The position numbers and the translations under genes were made by a program. Under the pieces are notes generated by a model. That model was not told the origin of the DNA. It did not search any database and was given only the letters and a program-made list of their open reading frames with translations. This document shows, in pieces, positions 31,416 to 38,680 of a stretch of DNA of 39,744 bases. Each line of letters begins with the position of its first letter. Positions within the stretch are counted from its first letter, which is position 1. Source of the DNA: a virus; IMG/VR virus record IMGVR_UViG_3300045944_000197, positions 1 to 39,744 of that record; one strand, given 5' to 3'.

Positions 31416-33098
31416 TTATACACCTCTATATCGCCATTCGCCGCCAATTAACTCGTCATCAGGCCGCCACTTATCCTCGCCCTCGACGGCGCCCATCGCT
31501 TCTTTGCCAAGAGCGACGCCTGCAACGGGGTCCAGGAGCGTAATCGCCATTGCAATAACATCAGGACCGTCCAGTTTCCCGAGCGGCCAGTCATCAAGCT
31601 GGCCTTCATAGTCTGGAAACCGGTGCTGGTGTGTAATATATCCAGCGGAATACCTGGGGGCGAGGACACCTTGCACTCGAGTGATCTTATCTTTTTCGTG
31701 CGAGTGCGTGATAGGGACACACTCGAAGTAAGCTTGAGACCCGTAGATCTTAGACTTACGGAACATTTCTTCCCTGATAAGGTGAACGAGCGCTTTTTGG
31801 TACGCAATTGACTCCACTCCCGCCGCAGTGCATTGCCAAAGCACTTTCATCTCAAAGAATTTATCAACCTGTTCTCTCGGAGTCATGCCCCTTTTCATAT
31901 AAAAGTCCAAGACATGCAACAAACCTGTCTCTTCCATCCCCACTACACCGAATGCACAGAAGTCAGCGTGCATATCTTCACTAATCGCGGGGTCGAGCGC
32001 TATTGCGCGGGATACGAACTGCGGGATCGTCTTCGGCATATAGATGATCCGGCTAGTATCGAAGATCATTTCCTCAACATTTATCACTTCGGAGTCGTAT
32101 TCTCTCGTGAAAGATGACAACTCCCCGACAGACTTATAGCTTGATCTGAGCGCCTCGTATTGTTTACGAGACATATGGGCATCCCAGAGCATCTCTCCAT
32201 CAGGGTCAACGGCCCCGAACTTCGTTGTGATGACAGTCGGGTCACGGGAAAGTTGGGCAAGCATACACTCCGGGTGCAACATGGTACCAAGCACCTGAAT
32301 AAAGGCATCTGGATTGTTCCTCGGCAGCGCAGGACGGACAGCACTGACTAGCCACTTCAGAGTTTTCTTCCGTTGCAGGTCAGTCAGCACCGATTCTTCA
32401 TCCTCGCAGTCATCTACTACGATCAGGCTCGGTCTGCGGCCACCTCGGTTAAGGCCGCGAATCTGTCCGCCACGACCTCTCGCCACAAGCCAGACGTCGT
32501 TAAGTGTGTGAGCCTCGTTTTCCCTCCAGACATGGCTATCATTTCTCTCCGGAACTAAGTTCCCGAAGACTTCCTTGAGGAGCTCGTTGATTTCAAGTTG
32601 CTCTTTGACGTTTCCGAGCTGGCTTGCCGCGTGGGGTCCGGTTTCCGCCACAAAGACCATGAAGTCCCGGAGGCGATATACGAGGTACCACAGAATCGCT
32701 GCGTTGCAGAGCGTAGTCTTGGAAAAGCCACGTGGAATAATCTCCTGCTGAATCTGGCTGACCTGCATAGCCAAGCCCATAACCTTGCCATTGATAATCT
32801 CCGGCTTAAACACAGGCAACTTCGGTGCCTTGGGATCGTCAGGATTCGGACTCCAAACGAAGTGCCTCAAGATTTTCTGCACATCCTTCGTCGTCCAGTC
32901 CCCAACATCATCCCGCCAGACTTCCCGACCGAAGCCCAGCAGGAATTCTGTCTGTCGAGTCATGAGCGCCAGAAGCCCTCGATGCAGCCACGGCATCCTC
33001 TTCGGGAACCAACCCGAGAGAAAGACGCGGCAAAAGTACACGGGGTCGGTTAGTCCCCGTTGGTACATCTGGCGTTTTTCCTCGACAGACAGTCTCAC
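31416..33098 (-). CDS. terL: Terminase large subunit
   Basis: A 560-residue packaging ATPase and nuclease. A non-canonical Walker A, PRGFSKTT (122-129), is followed by a Walker B strand LIVVDDCEDE (225-234). The nuclease domain begins RAIALDPAI with Asp369, and a later acidic site is DGPDVIAMAI near 528-537. It is the motor that cuts and packages DNA into the capsid through the portal. The start is GTG at 33098, after AGGA with a 7-base spacer. A helix-rich N-terminus precedes the ATPase. No inteins or introns are seen. Confidence 0.9.
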   Translation of the reverse strand: MRLSVEEKRQMYQRGLTDPVYFCRVFLSGWFPKRMPWLHRGLLALMTRQTEFLLGFGREVWRDDVGDWTTKDVQKILRHFVWSPNPDDPKAPKLPVFKPEIINGKVMGLAMQVSQIQQEIIPRGFSKTTLCNAAILWYLVYRLRDFMVFVAETGPHAASQLGNVKEQLEINELLKEVFGNLVPERNDSHVWRENEAHTLNDVWLVARGRGGQIRGLNRGGRRPSLIVVDDCEDEESVLTDLQRKKTLKWLVSAVRPALPRNNPDAFIQVLGTMLHPECMLAQLSRDPTVITTKFGAVDPDGEMLWDAHMSRKQYEALRSSYKSVGELSSFTREYDSEVINVEEMIFDTSRIIYMPKTIPQFVSRAIALDPAISEDMHADFCAFGVVGMEETGLLHVLDFYMKRGMTPREQVDKFFEMKVLWQCTAAGVESIAYQKALVHLIREEMFRKSKIYGSQAYFECVPITHSHEKDKITRVQGVLAPRYSAGYITHQHRFPDYEGQLDDWPLGKLDGPDVIAMAITLLDPVAGVALGKEAMGAVEGEDKWRPDDELIGGEWRYRGV

Positions 33099-33196
33099 GT
33101 TTGATTCCTAACTAGATTCTCTGCGTTTTCAGTTTTACGGGTGGGTATCTGAGGGTGTGAGATCGGCCCTCATGTTATCATCCTACCACTCTCCTT
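33099..33196 (-). other. Short non-coding gap upstream of terL
   Basis: Ninety-eight bases between the third micro-gene and the terminase. A 12-residue frame (ATG at 33173, TAA at 33135-33137, after AGGATGATAAC) is present but too short to call a gene. No clear promoter, terminator or tRNA is seen; it may be an untranslated spacer. Confidence 0.4.
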
Positions 33197-33367
33197 TCAC
33201 GCGGGTGATTCAGGCTCAGGTTCTACAGGAGGTGCCGGCACAGTCAACGCCTTCCCGCCTGTATAATCTGCGGTCGCAACCGCAACCTGAGGCACTTTCG
33301 TAGTCTTGCTCGGGTCGGTGCTTTTCGCCCCGAGCACTTCAGTGCTCTCTGCCATCACGAAGGACAT
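33197..33367 (-). CDS. Micro-protein 3 of a tandem paralogous trio
   Basis: A 56-codon open frame with ATG at 33367, after GGAGGCGTAA. The product begins MSFVMAESTEVLGAKSTDPS and continues to VPQVAVATADYTGGK. It ends in a Pro/Glu-rich tail (PPVEPEPESPA). It shares the core (A/P)KST.P.K..(V)..P with micro-proteins 1 and 2, and the VAT..Y.GGK end with micro-protein 2. It overlaps no gene and has no hydrophobic segment. Possibly a virion decoration or late accessory peptide; function unknown. Confidence 0.75.
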   Translation of the reverse strand: MSFVMAESTEVLGAKSTDPSKTTKVPQVAVATADYTGGKALTVPAPPVEPEPESPA

Positions 33368-33505
33368 TTACGCCTCCGTCGTTCCAGGCTTCCCGCCGTT
33401 GTAAGAGCTGGTCGCCACCTTAATCTGTGGAAACTCCACAAACTTCTCAGGCGTCGTGCTCTTCGGCGCTGGGATAGCCGAGCTAGATGCGAGTACAAGC
33501 GACAT
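33368..33505 (-). CDS. Micro-protein 2 of a tandem paralogous trio
   Basis: A 45-codon frame with ATG at 33505, preceded by AAGGAGACTCGC. The product begins MSLVLASSSAIPAPKSTTPE and ends with FPQIKVATSSYNGGKPGTTE. It is the middle member of three consecutive related genes; its stop is directly followed by the ATG of micro-protein 3. Shared motif PKSTTP(E/K)K and KVAT..Y.GGK. Too short to be found by ordinary length cut-offs. Role unknown. Confidence 0.8.
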   Translation of the reverse strand: MSLVLASSSAIPAPKSTTPEKFVEFPQIKVATSSYNGGKPGTTEA

Positions 33506-33515
33506 GCGAGTCTCC

Positions 33516-33644
33516 TTATCCGTAGGGCAAAGGAGTGGACAGGTTCGCCGGATGAGTCTTATACGGCACCGGTACCAGCTTCTTTGGCGTGGTTGACTTT
33601 GGACTCGGGATCTGCGTCGAGTCCTGCGGGACGAGCTTGGTCAT
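33516..33644 (-). CDS. Micro-protein 1 of a tandem paralogous trio
   Basis: A 42-codon frame, MTKLVPQDSTQIPSPKSTTP, then KKLVPVPYKTHPAN and a Pro-rich end. Its ATG (33644) overlaps the stop of the upstream gene (ATGA), showing it belongs to the operon. The core PSPKSTTPKK is nearly identical to PAPKSTTPEK in micro-protein 2. The C-terminus lacks the Y.GGK end of the other two. Basic, with no membrane or signal segment. Confidence 0.75.
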   Translation of the reverse strand: MTKLVPQDSTQIPSPKSTTPKKLVPVPYKTHPANLSTPLPYG

Positions 33645-34090
33645 TCATTTTTCTCCTGCTTCGGCTCATCTACAGGCGCGCCAGGATCCACTGACGGATT
33701 GCCGTCGCCAGCCGTGAGCAACAGCGCACCTCTCGCCTGGGAAACCAGCGTGGCGAGTGGACCCGAGATGATAATCACGCCGGAACTGATCTCAACAACC
33801 TGCGTGTCCAGGGTATCCAGGTCCGACTTGACACTGAAGTTAGCCTTCGGCTCCTTCGGAGTCCTCGCCGACGGATCGACCTCCTTCAACACTTGGGCAG
33901 CTTCGGCGAACGAAGATACCGCCACTTTGGGCTGAGTATCGCCGTAATGCTTTCCAGGTCCACTGTAGACACCCTTTTCATCCACAGTCCACGGGCCTGA
34001 CGCCGCCGGCGCCTGAGAACCTTCCGCATGACTTTGCTCTTCCGGAGACGGGTTCCGAGTATTTTTCTGACTTTTCGTAGTGATAACCAT
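33641..34090 (-). CDS. Hypothetical protein upstream of the micro-gene trio
   Basis: A 149-residue protein from the ATG at 34090 (overlaps the endolysin stop); a GTG lies one codon upstream. The N-terminal part is Ser/Pro/Glu-rich and probably disordered; a central segment GPWTVDEKGVYSGPGKHYGD precedes a beta-rich part with SGVIIISGPLATLVSQARG. No family is recognised. Its acidic tail (EPKQEKNE) overlaps the next ATG. Confidence 0.6.
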   Translation of the reverse strand: MVITTKSQKNTRNPSPEEQSHAEGSQAPAASGPWTVDEKGVYSGPGKHYGDTQPKVAVSSFAEAAQVLKEVDPSARTPKEPKANFSVKSDLDTLDTQVVEISSGVIIISGPLATLVSQARGALLLTAGDGNPSVDPGAPVDEPKQEKNE

Positions 34091-34833
34091 CACACTTCCT
34101 TCCCATCTATAAAGATCTTCACATCGTTACCGTTAGAGGTGATGTGGATCGTGACTGGTTCATTTTCAGGCCACGGCCCCGGACCAGGATCATCATTCCA
34201 AGACGCTTCCAGCGCGGTTAAGAACTTCCCATGATAACCCTTGATAAGGTTCCCGATCGAGACGCCATTGGACCAAGTAGGGACCTTGCTTTTGTCTCCA
34301 TTAATAATCTCTCGTGCCTCATACGCATCATCAGTCGTTTCGTTGAAGTACCGAGTCAGTGTTTGCGGCCGACCATCCTGGCTCTTCCTAAACCAGCCCT
34401 GATACATGCCGAGGTACATAATCTTCGCAGCAATCACAGGATCTAGTGCTCGCTCTGCGTGCCACTCCATATCATCATTAGTTCCTGCCAAGTTGAGAGC
34501 ATCTGTCGCGTGCGCGTAGTTATCTCTCCAAGTCAGCTGGACATATCCACGACCATAGTACGTCTGACCCGTCTCAGGATCCTTCTTACCATATGGCTGC
34601 CCCGAGCCTTTCGAATACTCCTCGATCGGCCACATCTCTTTAGAAGTCTCGTGGTAAGTGGTCGCCAGCATATAAGCGAGCCACCGCCGATCGAGTTTAA
34701 GCGTCGGAAATCTCTTCGGGAGGGCATCCCAAACTCCAAGAATATCGTTCTGCCCGTCCACCTGCTGTTGCGAGAGACTCCCGCTGAACAGAGATGGACG
34801 GACTGAATCGAAGTATGTCTTCCGATCGAACAC
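34090..34833 (-). CDS. Endolysin, GH19-like (chitinase/lysozyme fold)
   Basis: A 247-residue protein from a GTG at 34833 (ribosome site AAGGA, spacing 7). Residues about 50-110 have the GH19 active-site layout: LATTYHETSKEMWPI with probable catalytic Glu62, then YYGRGYVQLTWRDNY (92-106). Such enzymes cleave the glycan strands of peptidoglycan. The C-terminal 45 residues (a DDPGPGPWPENEP linker, then strand-like VTIHITSNGNDVKIFIDG) may be a small beta or wall-binding unit. No signal peptide is visible, so release needs a holin, for which the membrane protein at 9425-9673 is a candidate. Confidence 0.8.
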   Translation of the reverse strand: MFDRKTYFDSVRPSLFSGSLSQQQVDGQNDILGVWDALPKRFPTLKLDRRWLAYMLATTYHETSKEMWPIEEYSKGSGQPYGKKDPETGQTYYGRGYVQLTWRDNYAHATDALNLAGTNDDMEWHAERALDPVIAAKIMYLGMYQGWFRKSQDGRPQTLTRYFNETTDDAYEAREIINGDKSKVPTWSNGVSIGNLIKGYHGKFLTALEASWNDDPGPGPWPENEPVTIHITSNGNDVKIFIDGKEV

Positions 34834-35033
34834 TACTTCTTCCTTGGAGTCGGCTTCGGCTTCGCTGGCTTCACGTGCGGCGGCAGATTCTCATCCGTCA
34901 CCGGGAACTGTGCAGCCGAGCTTTCACCATAGCCGAAATGAGCGTTGGTACGCTTGATAGCAGTATCGCGGTCGGTGTTAACTAACCGCCTCTGCTCGTT
35001 GTAGTATGCGTTGTATTCTTCCTGTGTCGGCAT
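34833..35033 (-). CDS. Small hypothetical protein
   Basis: A 66-residue protein starting MPTQEEYNAYYNEQRRL, after GGAGAGAAGA. It has a charged helical start with a Tyr/Asn/Gln-rich end and a basic Pro/Lys-rich C-terminus (PAKPKPTPRKK). It may be a structural accessory or nucleic-acid-associated. Its TAG abuts the GTG of the endolysin. Confidence 0.65.
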   Translation of the reverse strand: MPTQEEYNAYYNEQRRLVNTDRDTAIKRTNAHFGYGESSAAQFPVTDENLPPHVKPAKPKPTPRKK

Positions 35034-35042
35034 TCTTCTCTC

Positions 35043-35531
35043 CTATGCCATGCCCATACCTGGTTGGGCTCCTTTTGCAGCTGCTCCACCAGGTCGAGCT
35101 GGTGCTCCAGGTGCTGCTGATAAACTGTTTCCTCCAGCCGGTGCCGCAGGCGCTGGTGGCTTCGCCGCTGCCCAACTCTGTCTTGCCTGCGGATTGCCGC
35201 CTTGTGAGCCTTTCGCTCCTGCTGCGCCCGGTGCTCCTGCCGCTTTTGACTCTGCTGATGGCATCCCAGCCGGCCGCTGCATCTTAGCAGCCATCATCTG
35301 CTTCATCTTCGTCGGATCCATACCGCCTGCCGGCGGGGCTGCTCCTCCAGGTGCCGCTGGACCACCACCTGGCATTCCGCCACCCAGCAAGGATGCCCAA
35401 CCGCCTGCTTGTGGCGTTCCAGGTGGCTGTTGTGGCGCGCCTGCCGCGCCTGGTGCCAGTCCTGTCAAGGCTTGGAAAGGATTTTGTCTCGGCTGCTGAG
35501 GTGCCGCACCTATCATTCCCATGCCGGGCAT
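35043..35531 (-). CDS. Low-complexity Ala/Gly/Pro/Gln-rich protein
   Basis: A 162-residue protein almost wholly made of Ala, Gly, Pro, Gln and Met, starting MPGMGMIGAAPQQPRQNPF, with a short KMKQMMAAKMQRP segment. No fold is predicted; it is likely disordered and may be a virion or scaffold-like linker. Because of strong GC bias all three frames are open here; the - frame is chosen from ATG starts, tight spacing (stop of the previous gene two bases away) and operon direction. Confidence 0.55.
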   Translation of the reverse strand: MPGMGMIGAAPQQPRQNPFQALTGLAPGAAGAPQQPPGTPQAGGWASLLGGGMPGGGPAAPGGAAPPAGGMDPTKMKQMMAAKMQRPAGMPSAESKAAGAPGAAGAKGSQGGNPQARQSWAAAKPPAPAAPAGGNSLSAAPGAPARPGGAAAKGAQPGMGMA

Positions 35532-35532
35532 C

Positions 35533-36363
35533 TTACTTACCTTTCCTCAGATCCTTCAAAGCCTGTATTAGAAGCTTCGATTGTTCAAAGTTCTTCAGCG
35601 CCCATTCCTGCGATTCCGGAGTCAGCCTAGGCGGCTCCATTCCCTTCCCAGGGATAATAGTTGCGTTGGACGCTGGTGCTCCGAACCCGCCGCCAGGCCG
35701 TTGATTCTGGTCATCCTTGTTCTGCTCAAGGAACTCCCGACGGAACAGGTTGGCTTCACGGCCAGGATTCGGCCCCAGGCCCTCCAACGCAATCCGGCTC
35801 AGATCCTTCTTAGCCCGCATGTCTACTGGCCGCTCCATTGATTCCGGCCAGCGTGTCCTCGGTGGCAAGCTCTCAACCATCTGAGGCCCCCACGGAGTAT
35901 CTTCCAGATTCACAATCGTACGAGACGGGTGTTCGAAAGAAGGCTCGACGTTGGGCATGATAGTCGTGTCAGGCCAAATATCTGACCCTTGTACAGGCTT
36001 AAAGCTGTTATCCCCAGGCGTCGGTGCTATCCGACCTCTAAACCATTCCCCGCCGCTCGGCTCATAACTGTAAGAGCCACCTCTGTTAATCCAGCGCGAA
36101 CGTTCACCAGGAACCCCACCGCTGACTGCATCGAGATACGGGAAGGCGTCGCTCTGTTGGTCTGGCGCCAACGCCGAGAGCAAATTGGGATTGTGCAGCG
36201 GACCAGATCGAGCGAACCTGTTCTCAACATCTTCAATACGCTGGTTGCCTCTGGCGACTGTATCAACCATCGCCTGCATTTCCGGATCCAACTGTGACAT
36301 TGGGTCCAGGTTCCGGAAGTCTGTGACATTGGAACTTTGGCGGCGGTTGAGAAGCTTGGCCAT
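35533..36363 (-). CDS. Hypothetical late protein
   Basis: A 276-residue hydrophilic protein. The N-terminus MAKLLNRRQSSNVTDFRNL is followed by a helical segment (PEMQAMVDTVARGNQRIEDV), a Pro/Gly/Ser-rich middle with several Trp (GGEWFRGRI, SDIWPDT) and a helical end (KNFEQSKLLIQALKDLRK). No recognised domain. It starts in a four-base overlap with the previous gene. Possibly virion-associated. Confidence 0.65.
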   Translation of the reverse strand: MAKLLNRRQSSNVTDFRNLDPMSQLDPEMQAMVDTVARGNQRIEDVENRFARSGPLHNPNLLSALAPDQQSDAFPYLDAVSGGVPGERSRWINRGGSYSYEPSGGEWFRGRIAPTPGDNSFKPVQGSDIWPDTTIMPNVEPSFEHPSRTIVNLEDTPWGPQMVESLPPRTRWPESMERPVDMRAKKDLSRIALEGLGPNPGREANLFRREFLEQNKDDQNQRPGGGFGAPASNATIIPGKGMEPPRLTPESQEWALKNFEQSKLLIQALKDLRKGK

Positions 36364-36776
36364 CAGAAGCCTCCGAACCTCTGCATAGGCTGCCCAGGTT
36401 GAGGTCTACCTGGAGGCGCACCTCCCCCGCCCATGCCTCCCGCGAGGCCTTTGAGGAGGCTCATCATTCCCATGCCCTTCGTCAACATGGAGCTGGCGGC
36501 AGCGGGAGCGGCGACTCCACCACCGACGCCAGCTCCTGCGCCAAGTCCAGCGCCCGAAGCGACGGCTGAACCAGGACCCAAAGCTCCGAGAAGTCCAGCA
36601 CCAGAAGCAGCAGCAGGGGCTGCAATGGAAGCTCCGGCCACAGCAGGTGCTGCAGCAGCTCCAGCAGCCCCCGCCGCGCCAGCCAGCCCAGCTCCGGTAG
36701 CGGCTGCCGCCGGTGCAGCAGCGCCAATTCCGCCTGCTATGGCTGGGAGAAGAGCGGCGAGAAGAGGAAGTACCAT
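36363..36776 (-). CDS. Ala/Gly-rich hydrophobic protein
   Basis: A 137-residue protein starting MVLPLLAALLPAIAGGIGAA, very rich in Ala, Gly and Val with a Pro/Gly tail (PPGRPQPGQPMQRFGG). The N-terminal stretch could be a signal-like or membrane segment; the rest is low complexity. The + strand complement also has long frames, so the gene call rests on the ATG, the overlap with the next start, and operon direction. Function unknown. Confidence 0.5.
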   Translation of the reverse strand: MVLPLLAALLPAIAGGIGAAAPAAAATGAGLAGAAGAAGAAAAPAVAGASIAAPAAASGAGLLGALGPGSAVASGAGLGAGAGVGGGVAAPAAASSMLTKGMGMMSLLKGLAGGMGGGGAPPGRPQPGQPMQRFGGF

Positions 36777-36781
36777 CTTCG

Positions 36782-37024
36782 TTATCCTGTCAAAGCGCCA
36801 GAGTCACCGGGATACTCCCCGACCTTGAGCGGCTTGGGCCTTAGACCCTCCAAAACAGCGGCAGTGTCGCCCCATTGCGGGCGGCTCACTAAAGGCGCCT
36901 GTGGCGTGGTCCAAGACGCAGCTGGCTGCCGGAAGACTGTGCCCGCACCAGCCGGAAGCTGGACGCCTGGGCCAGTTGGCATTCCCAGTGCTGCCATGAT
37001 CTGGGCAGTGTCGGGGCCGAGCAT
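36782..37024 (-). CDS. Small hypothetical protein
   Basis: An 80-residue protein starting MLGPDTAQIMAALGMPTGPG, with a Pro/Gly/Ala-rich middle. A second - frame is open over 36804-37028, but its product is rich in Arg/Cys/His and looks like a shadow. The chosen frame ends six bases from the next ATG. No family recognised. Confidence 0.5.
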   Translation of the reverse strand: MLGPDTAQIMAALGMPTGPGVQLPAGAGTVFRQPAASWTTPQAPLVSRPQWGDTAAVLEGLRPKPLKVGEYPGDSGALTG

Positions 37025-37065
37025 TCACTTGTCTTTCACCAATCAGGGACGCTACGCTGGTTGTC

Positions 37066-37650
37066 TTAGGTCACGCCGCGCCACTGGAGCGTTAAAATGG
37101 GTAAATCGCCACCGGCGAGGATTAAATCGAACCAGGCACTTAATGACGGGACGAGATGCTTGTCTCTAACATCGGGATTGAGGTTTTTGCAAACAAGGAG
37201 TTGATAGACCTTGAGGCTGGGCATAGCCTTACGGACCAACGGGCCGTAGAGCTGTCCCAGTTGTACCAGACCCCTTGCGGTGAAAGTCCTTTTACACTCG
37301 AAGATAAGGGCAATCCTCTGGGTCTCCAGAACGACGAGGAGGTCGATTTCGGCATAACCTGTTCCAACTGAGTCCTCATACTCCATCCACTGGTCCGGAC
37401 GAATGTGGACCCGATCTTGCAACAACTCGTGTGAACGGAACCACGCTTGACTCTGTACGTACTTCGTCCAATTCTTCTGGAAGGATAGGCCCGACCGGGC
37501 TGATGGACTGTTCCCCTTCCCCTGCGGGATAAAGCTCGGGCGCTTCGGAAGGAACTTGGCTTTCCGAAGGCCCACCGGGACCTTGATCTTGTGGGAAGAG
37601 GTCAAGTTGGACGTCGAGATGCTCTTTTTCGGGGTCGTAAGCTGATCCAT
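37066..37650 (-). CDS. PD-(D/E)XK nuclease-like protein overlapping the small terminase gene
   Basis: A 194-residue protein from the ATG at 37650; a GTG at 37698 extends it, and an ATG at 37386 would shorten it to 106 residues. The pattern WMEYEDSVGTGYAEIDLLVV followed by IALIFECKRTF has the Asp103 and Glu118-x-Lys120 of a restriction-like nuclease core. A helical N-terminus precedes it (QAWFRSHELLQDRVHIRPDQW). It may be a phage Holliday-junction-like or structural nuclease. Up to 275 bases of its front overlap the end of the small terminase gene out of frame, which is unusual. The core downstream of 37376 is secure; the start is not. Confidence 0.6.
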   Translation of the reverse strand: MDQLTTPKKSISTSNLTSSHKIKVPVGLRKAKFLPKRPSFIPQGKGNSPSARSGLSFQKNWTKYVQSQAWFRSHELLQDRVHIRPDQWMEYEDSVGTGYAEIDLLVVLETQRIALIFECKRTFTARGLVQLGQLYGPLVRKAMPSLKVYQLLVCKNLNPDVRDKHLVPSLSAWFDLILAGGDLPILTLQWRGVT

Positions 37651-38263
37651 CTTCCAGTATCTCGCCCTCCAATAGGTTCGCAATTGTCGCTTGGCCACGG
37701 TTTTGCTTCAGAAAGTCCGCCATTTCAGGATCAATCCCGAAGTTATGTTGCACAGTTGACGATTTTCCGACCCCAGTTCGATCGAGACTTAGCTCGGCCA
37801 TCTGGAAAAGCTCTTCGGAGCTGAACTGATCTGGATCTTCATCGATACGCTGCTGCAAAACGTCGATCGTATCCAGGCTCAACTGTCGCAAGCGCTCACG
37901 CACGTCAAAAGCGACGTTCTCGTGATGGCCTTTATAGGCTTCGAGGAGCTCTTTGAACGTCGGGTCGTTCTGCAAAATGGAGATCCGGCTCGGGCTATAG
38001 CCTGTCCGCCGCGAAACTTCCGCCGCTTTCATGCCTGTCGCCAAGAGTTGCGCAATCAGGTGATGCCGGGATCTGATCTTCACCAGAATCGGCGGGGCAG
38101 ATGTGACATTTTTCGCCCCCGAAACCCGGATAGCCTGCCCGAGAGACAATTCCTCTTCCGACAGCGGCCTCGGCGTGCCAAGATCGATCGCCTCAGCCAC
38201 GCGTCCCCGCGTAGATTCGGTCAAATTATTCAGTATCGATTCGAAATCCTGCTCAAAATCCAT
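37376..38263 (-). CDS. Terminase small subunit candidate
   Basis: A 295-residue protein from the ATG at 38263 (the frame extends to a TTG at 38338 with no ribosome site). After an acidic N-terminus comes a helix-turn-helix at about residues 68-98 (HLIAQLLATGMKAAEVSRR, then TGYSPSRISILQ), a helical segment (FDVRERLRQLSLDTIDVLQQRID), and a Pro/Glu/Ser-rich C-terminal tail. This is the layout of a DNA-recognition small terminase that loads the motor. The first gene of the late block and upstream of portal and motor supports it, though terL is 14 genes away. The tail overlaps the next gene. It could also be a transcription regulator. Confidence 0.65.
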   Translation of the reverse strand: MDFEQDFESILNNLTESTRGRVAEAIDLGTPRPLSEEELSLGQAIRVSGAKNVTSAPPILVKIRSRHHLIAQLLATGMKAAEVSRRTGYSPSRISILQNDPTFKELLEAYKGHHENVAFDVRERLRQLSLDTIDVLQQRIDEDPDQFSSEELFQMAELSLDRTGVGKSSTVQHNFGIDPEMADFLKQNRGQATIANLLEGEILEDGSAYDPEKEHLDVQLDLFPQDQGPGGPSESQVPSEAPELYPAGEGEQSISPVGPILPEELDEVRTESSVVPFTRVVARSGPHSSGPVDGV

Positions 38264-38401
38264 CTTCGAGACTTCAAAACTGGTGACTTCTTGAGTTCTT
38301 CTATGGTATAGGTTGAACGAGTTTTTGGCTATTGTCAATGGGCTTTTTCAACAAAAGTCCCACCGTGGGATTTGAACAAAATTCGACTGTCCGACACGTC
38401 A

Positions 38402-38416
38402 CGCTGCGAAGCAGCG
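38402..38416. repeat. Short perfect hairpin
   Basis: CGCTGC (38402-38407), loop GAA, GCAGCG (38411-38416); a stable 6-bp stem in the late-block leader. No T-run follows on either strand, so not a standard terminator. Confidence 0.6.
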
Positions 38417-38434
38417 GTTGACGACTCGAGGGCG

Positions 38435-38468
38435 GAAGTCCCATCATTGAATGGTCGCACAATGGGAC
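38435..38468. repeat. Stem-loop repeat, copy C
   Basis: GAAGTCCCATCATTG (38435-38449) matches copy B base for base in its left arm; the right arm CAATGGGAC (38460-38468) is also identical, while the loop differs (AATGGTCGCA versus AACACTCTCA). It lies upstream of the small terminase gene, in the same + orientation as copy B. Confidence 0.8.
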
Positions 38469-38540
38469 GCGAAGCGGCCGGCAGTTTCAAGGGCAAGAAC
38501 CTAAGCCCACTGTCAAAAGTTGTGTGCAATTTAGCAGTGG

Positions 38541-38560
38541 TGCTGGGGGGTAAACCCCCC
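38541..38560. repeat. Strong GC-rich hairpin
   Basis: CTGGGGGG (38541-38548), loop TAAA, CCCCCCAG (38553-38560), an 8-bp perfect stem. Neither strand has a following T-run. It could be a pause/processing site or RNA structure in the leader. Confidence 0.7.
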
Positions 38561-38680
38561 AGGCCCGAACTGGGGGCTGGGCCCGTCCCGAGCTTAGCAC
38601 GGGGTCCAGCTGGAAGCAAGCCCAGGACTGATCACGAATTGTTACAGCTTGAAAATATTTGTGACTAAAATATGCACAAG

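Larger units (their letters stand above)
38264..38680. other. Structured non-coding region upstream of the late block
   Basis: About 417 bases with no convincing gene. It holds several dyads: a TCCCAC/GTGGGA dyad at 38358-38370, a CGCTGC-GAA-GCAGCG hairpin at 38402-38416, stem-loop repeat copy C, and a strong CTGGGGGG-TAAA-CCCCCCAG stem at 38541-38560. Much of it is GC-rich, while 38630-38690 is AT-rich. It may contain the promoter and leader of the - late block, or a small structured RNA. A 94-residue frame (38335-38619) is open but looks like non-coding sequence. Confidence 0.5.

Noticed and set aside
30333-31451. Long + strand open frame (372 residues) opposite the portal
   Set aside because: The - strand portal is clearly real; this frame is His/Arg-rich and without motif.
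33135-33173. 12-residue open frame ahead of terL
   Set aside because: Far too short to separate from chance.
38311-38338. TTGACA-like -35 with TATACC downstream, before the small terminase
   Set aside because: Spacing is 22 bases, too long for a normal promoter.
38339-38425. tRNA-like sequence (TTCAAATCCCAC on the - strand)
   Set aside because: The T-arm cannot close (no matching 5' GTGGG before TTCAA), and no anticodon or D arm is found. It is probably part of the dyad family.
38335-38619. 94-residue - strand frame ahead of the small terminase
   Set aside because: Covers strong hairpins and a repeat copy, has no ribosome site or recognisable sequence; more likely leader DNA.
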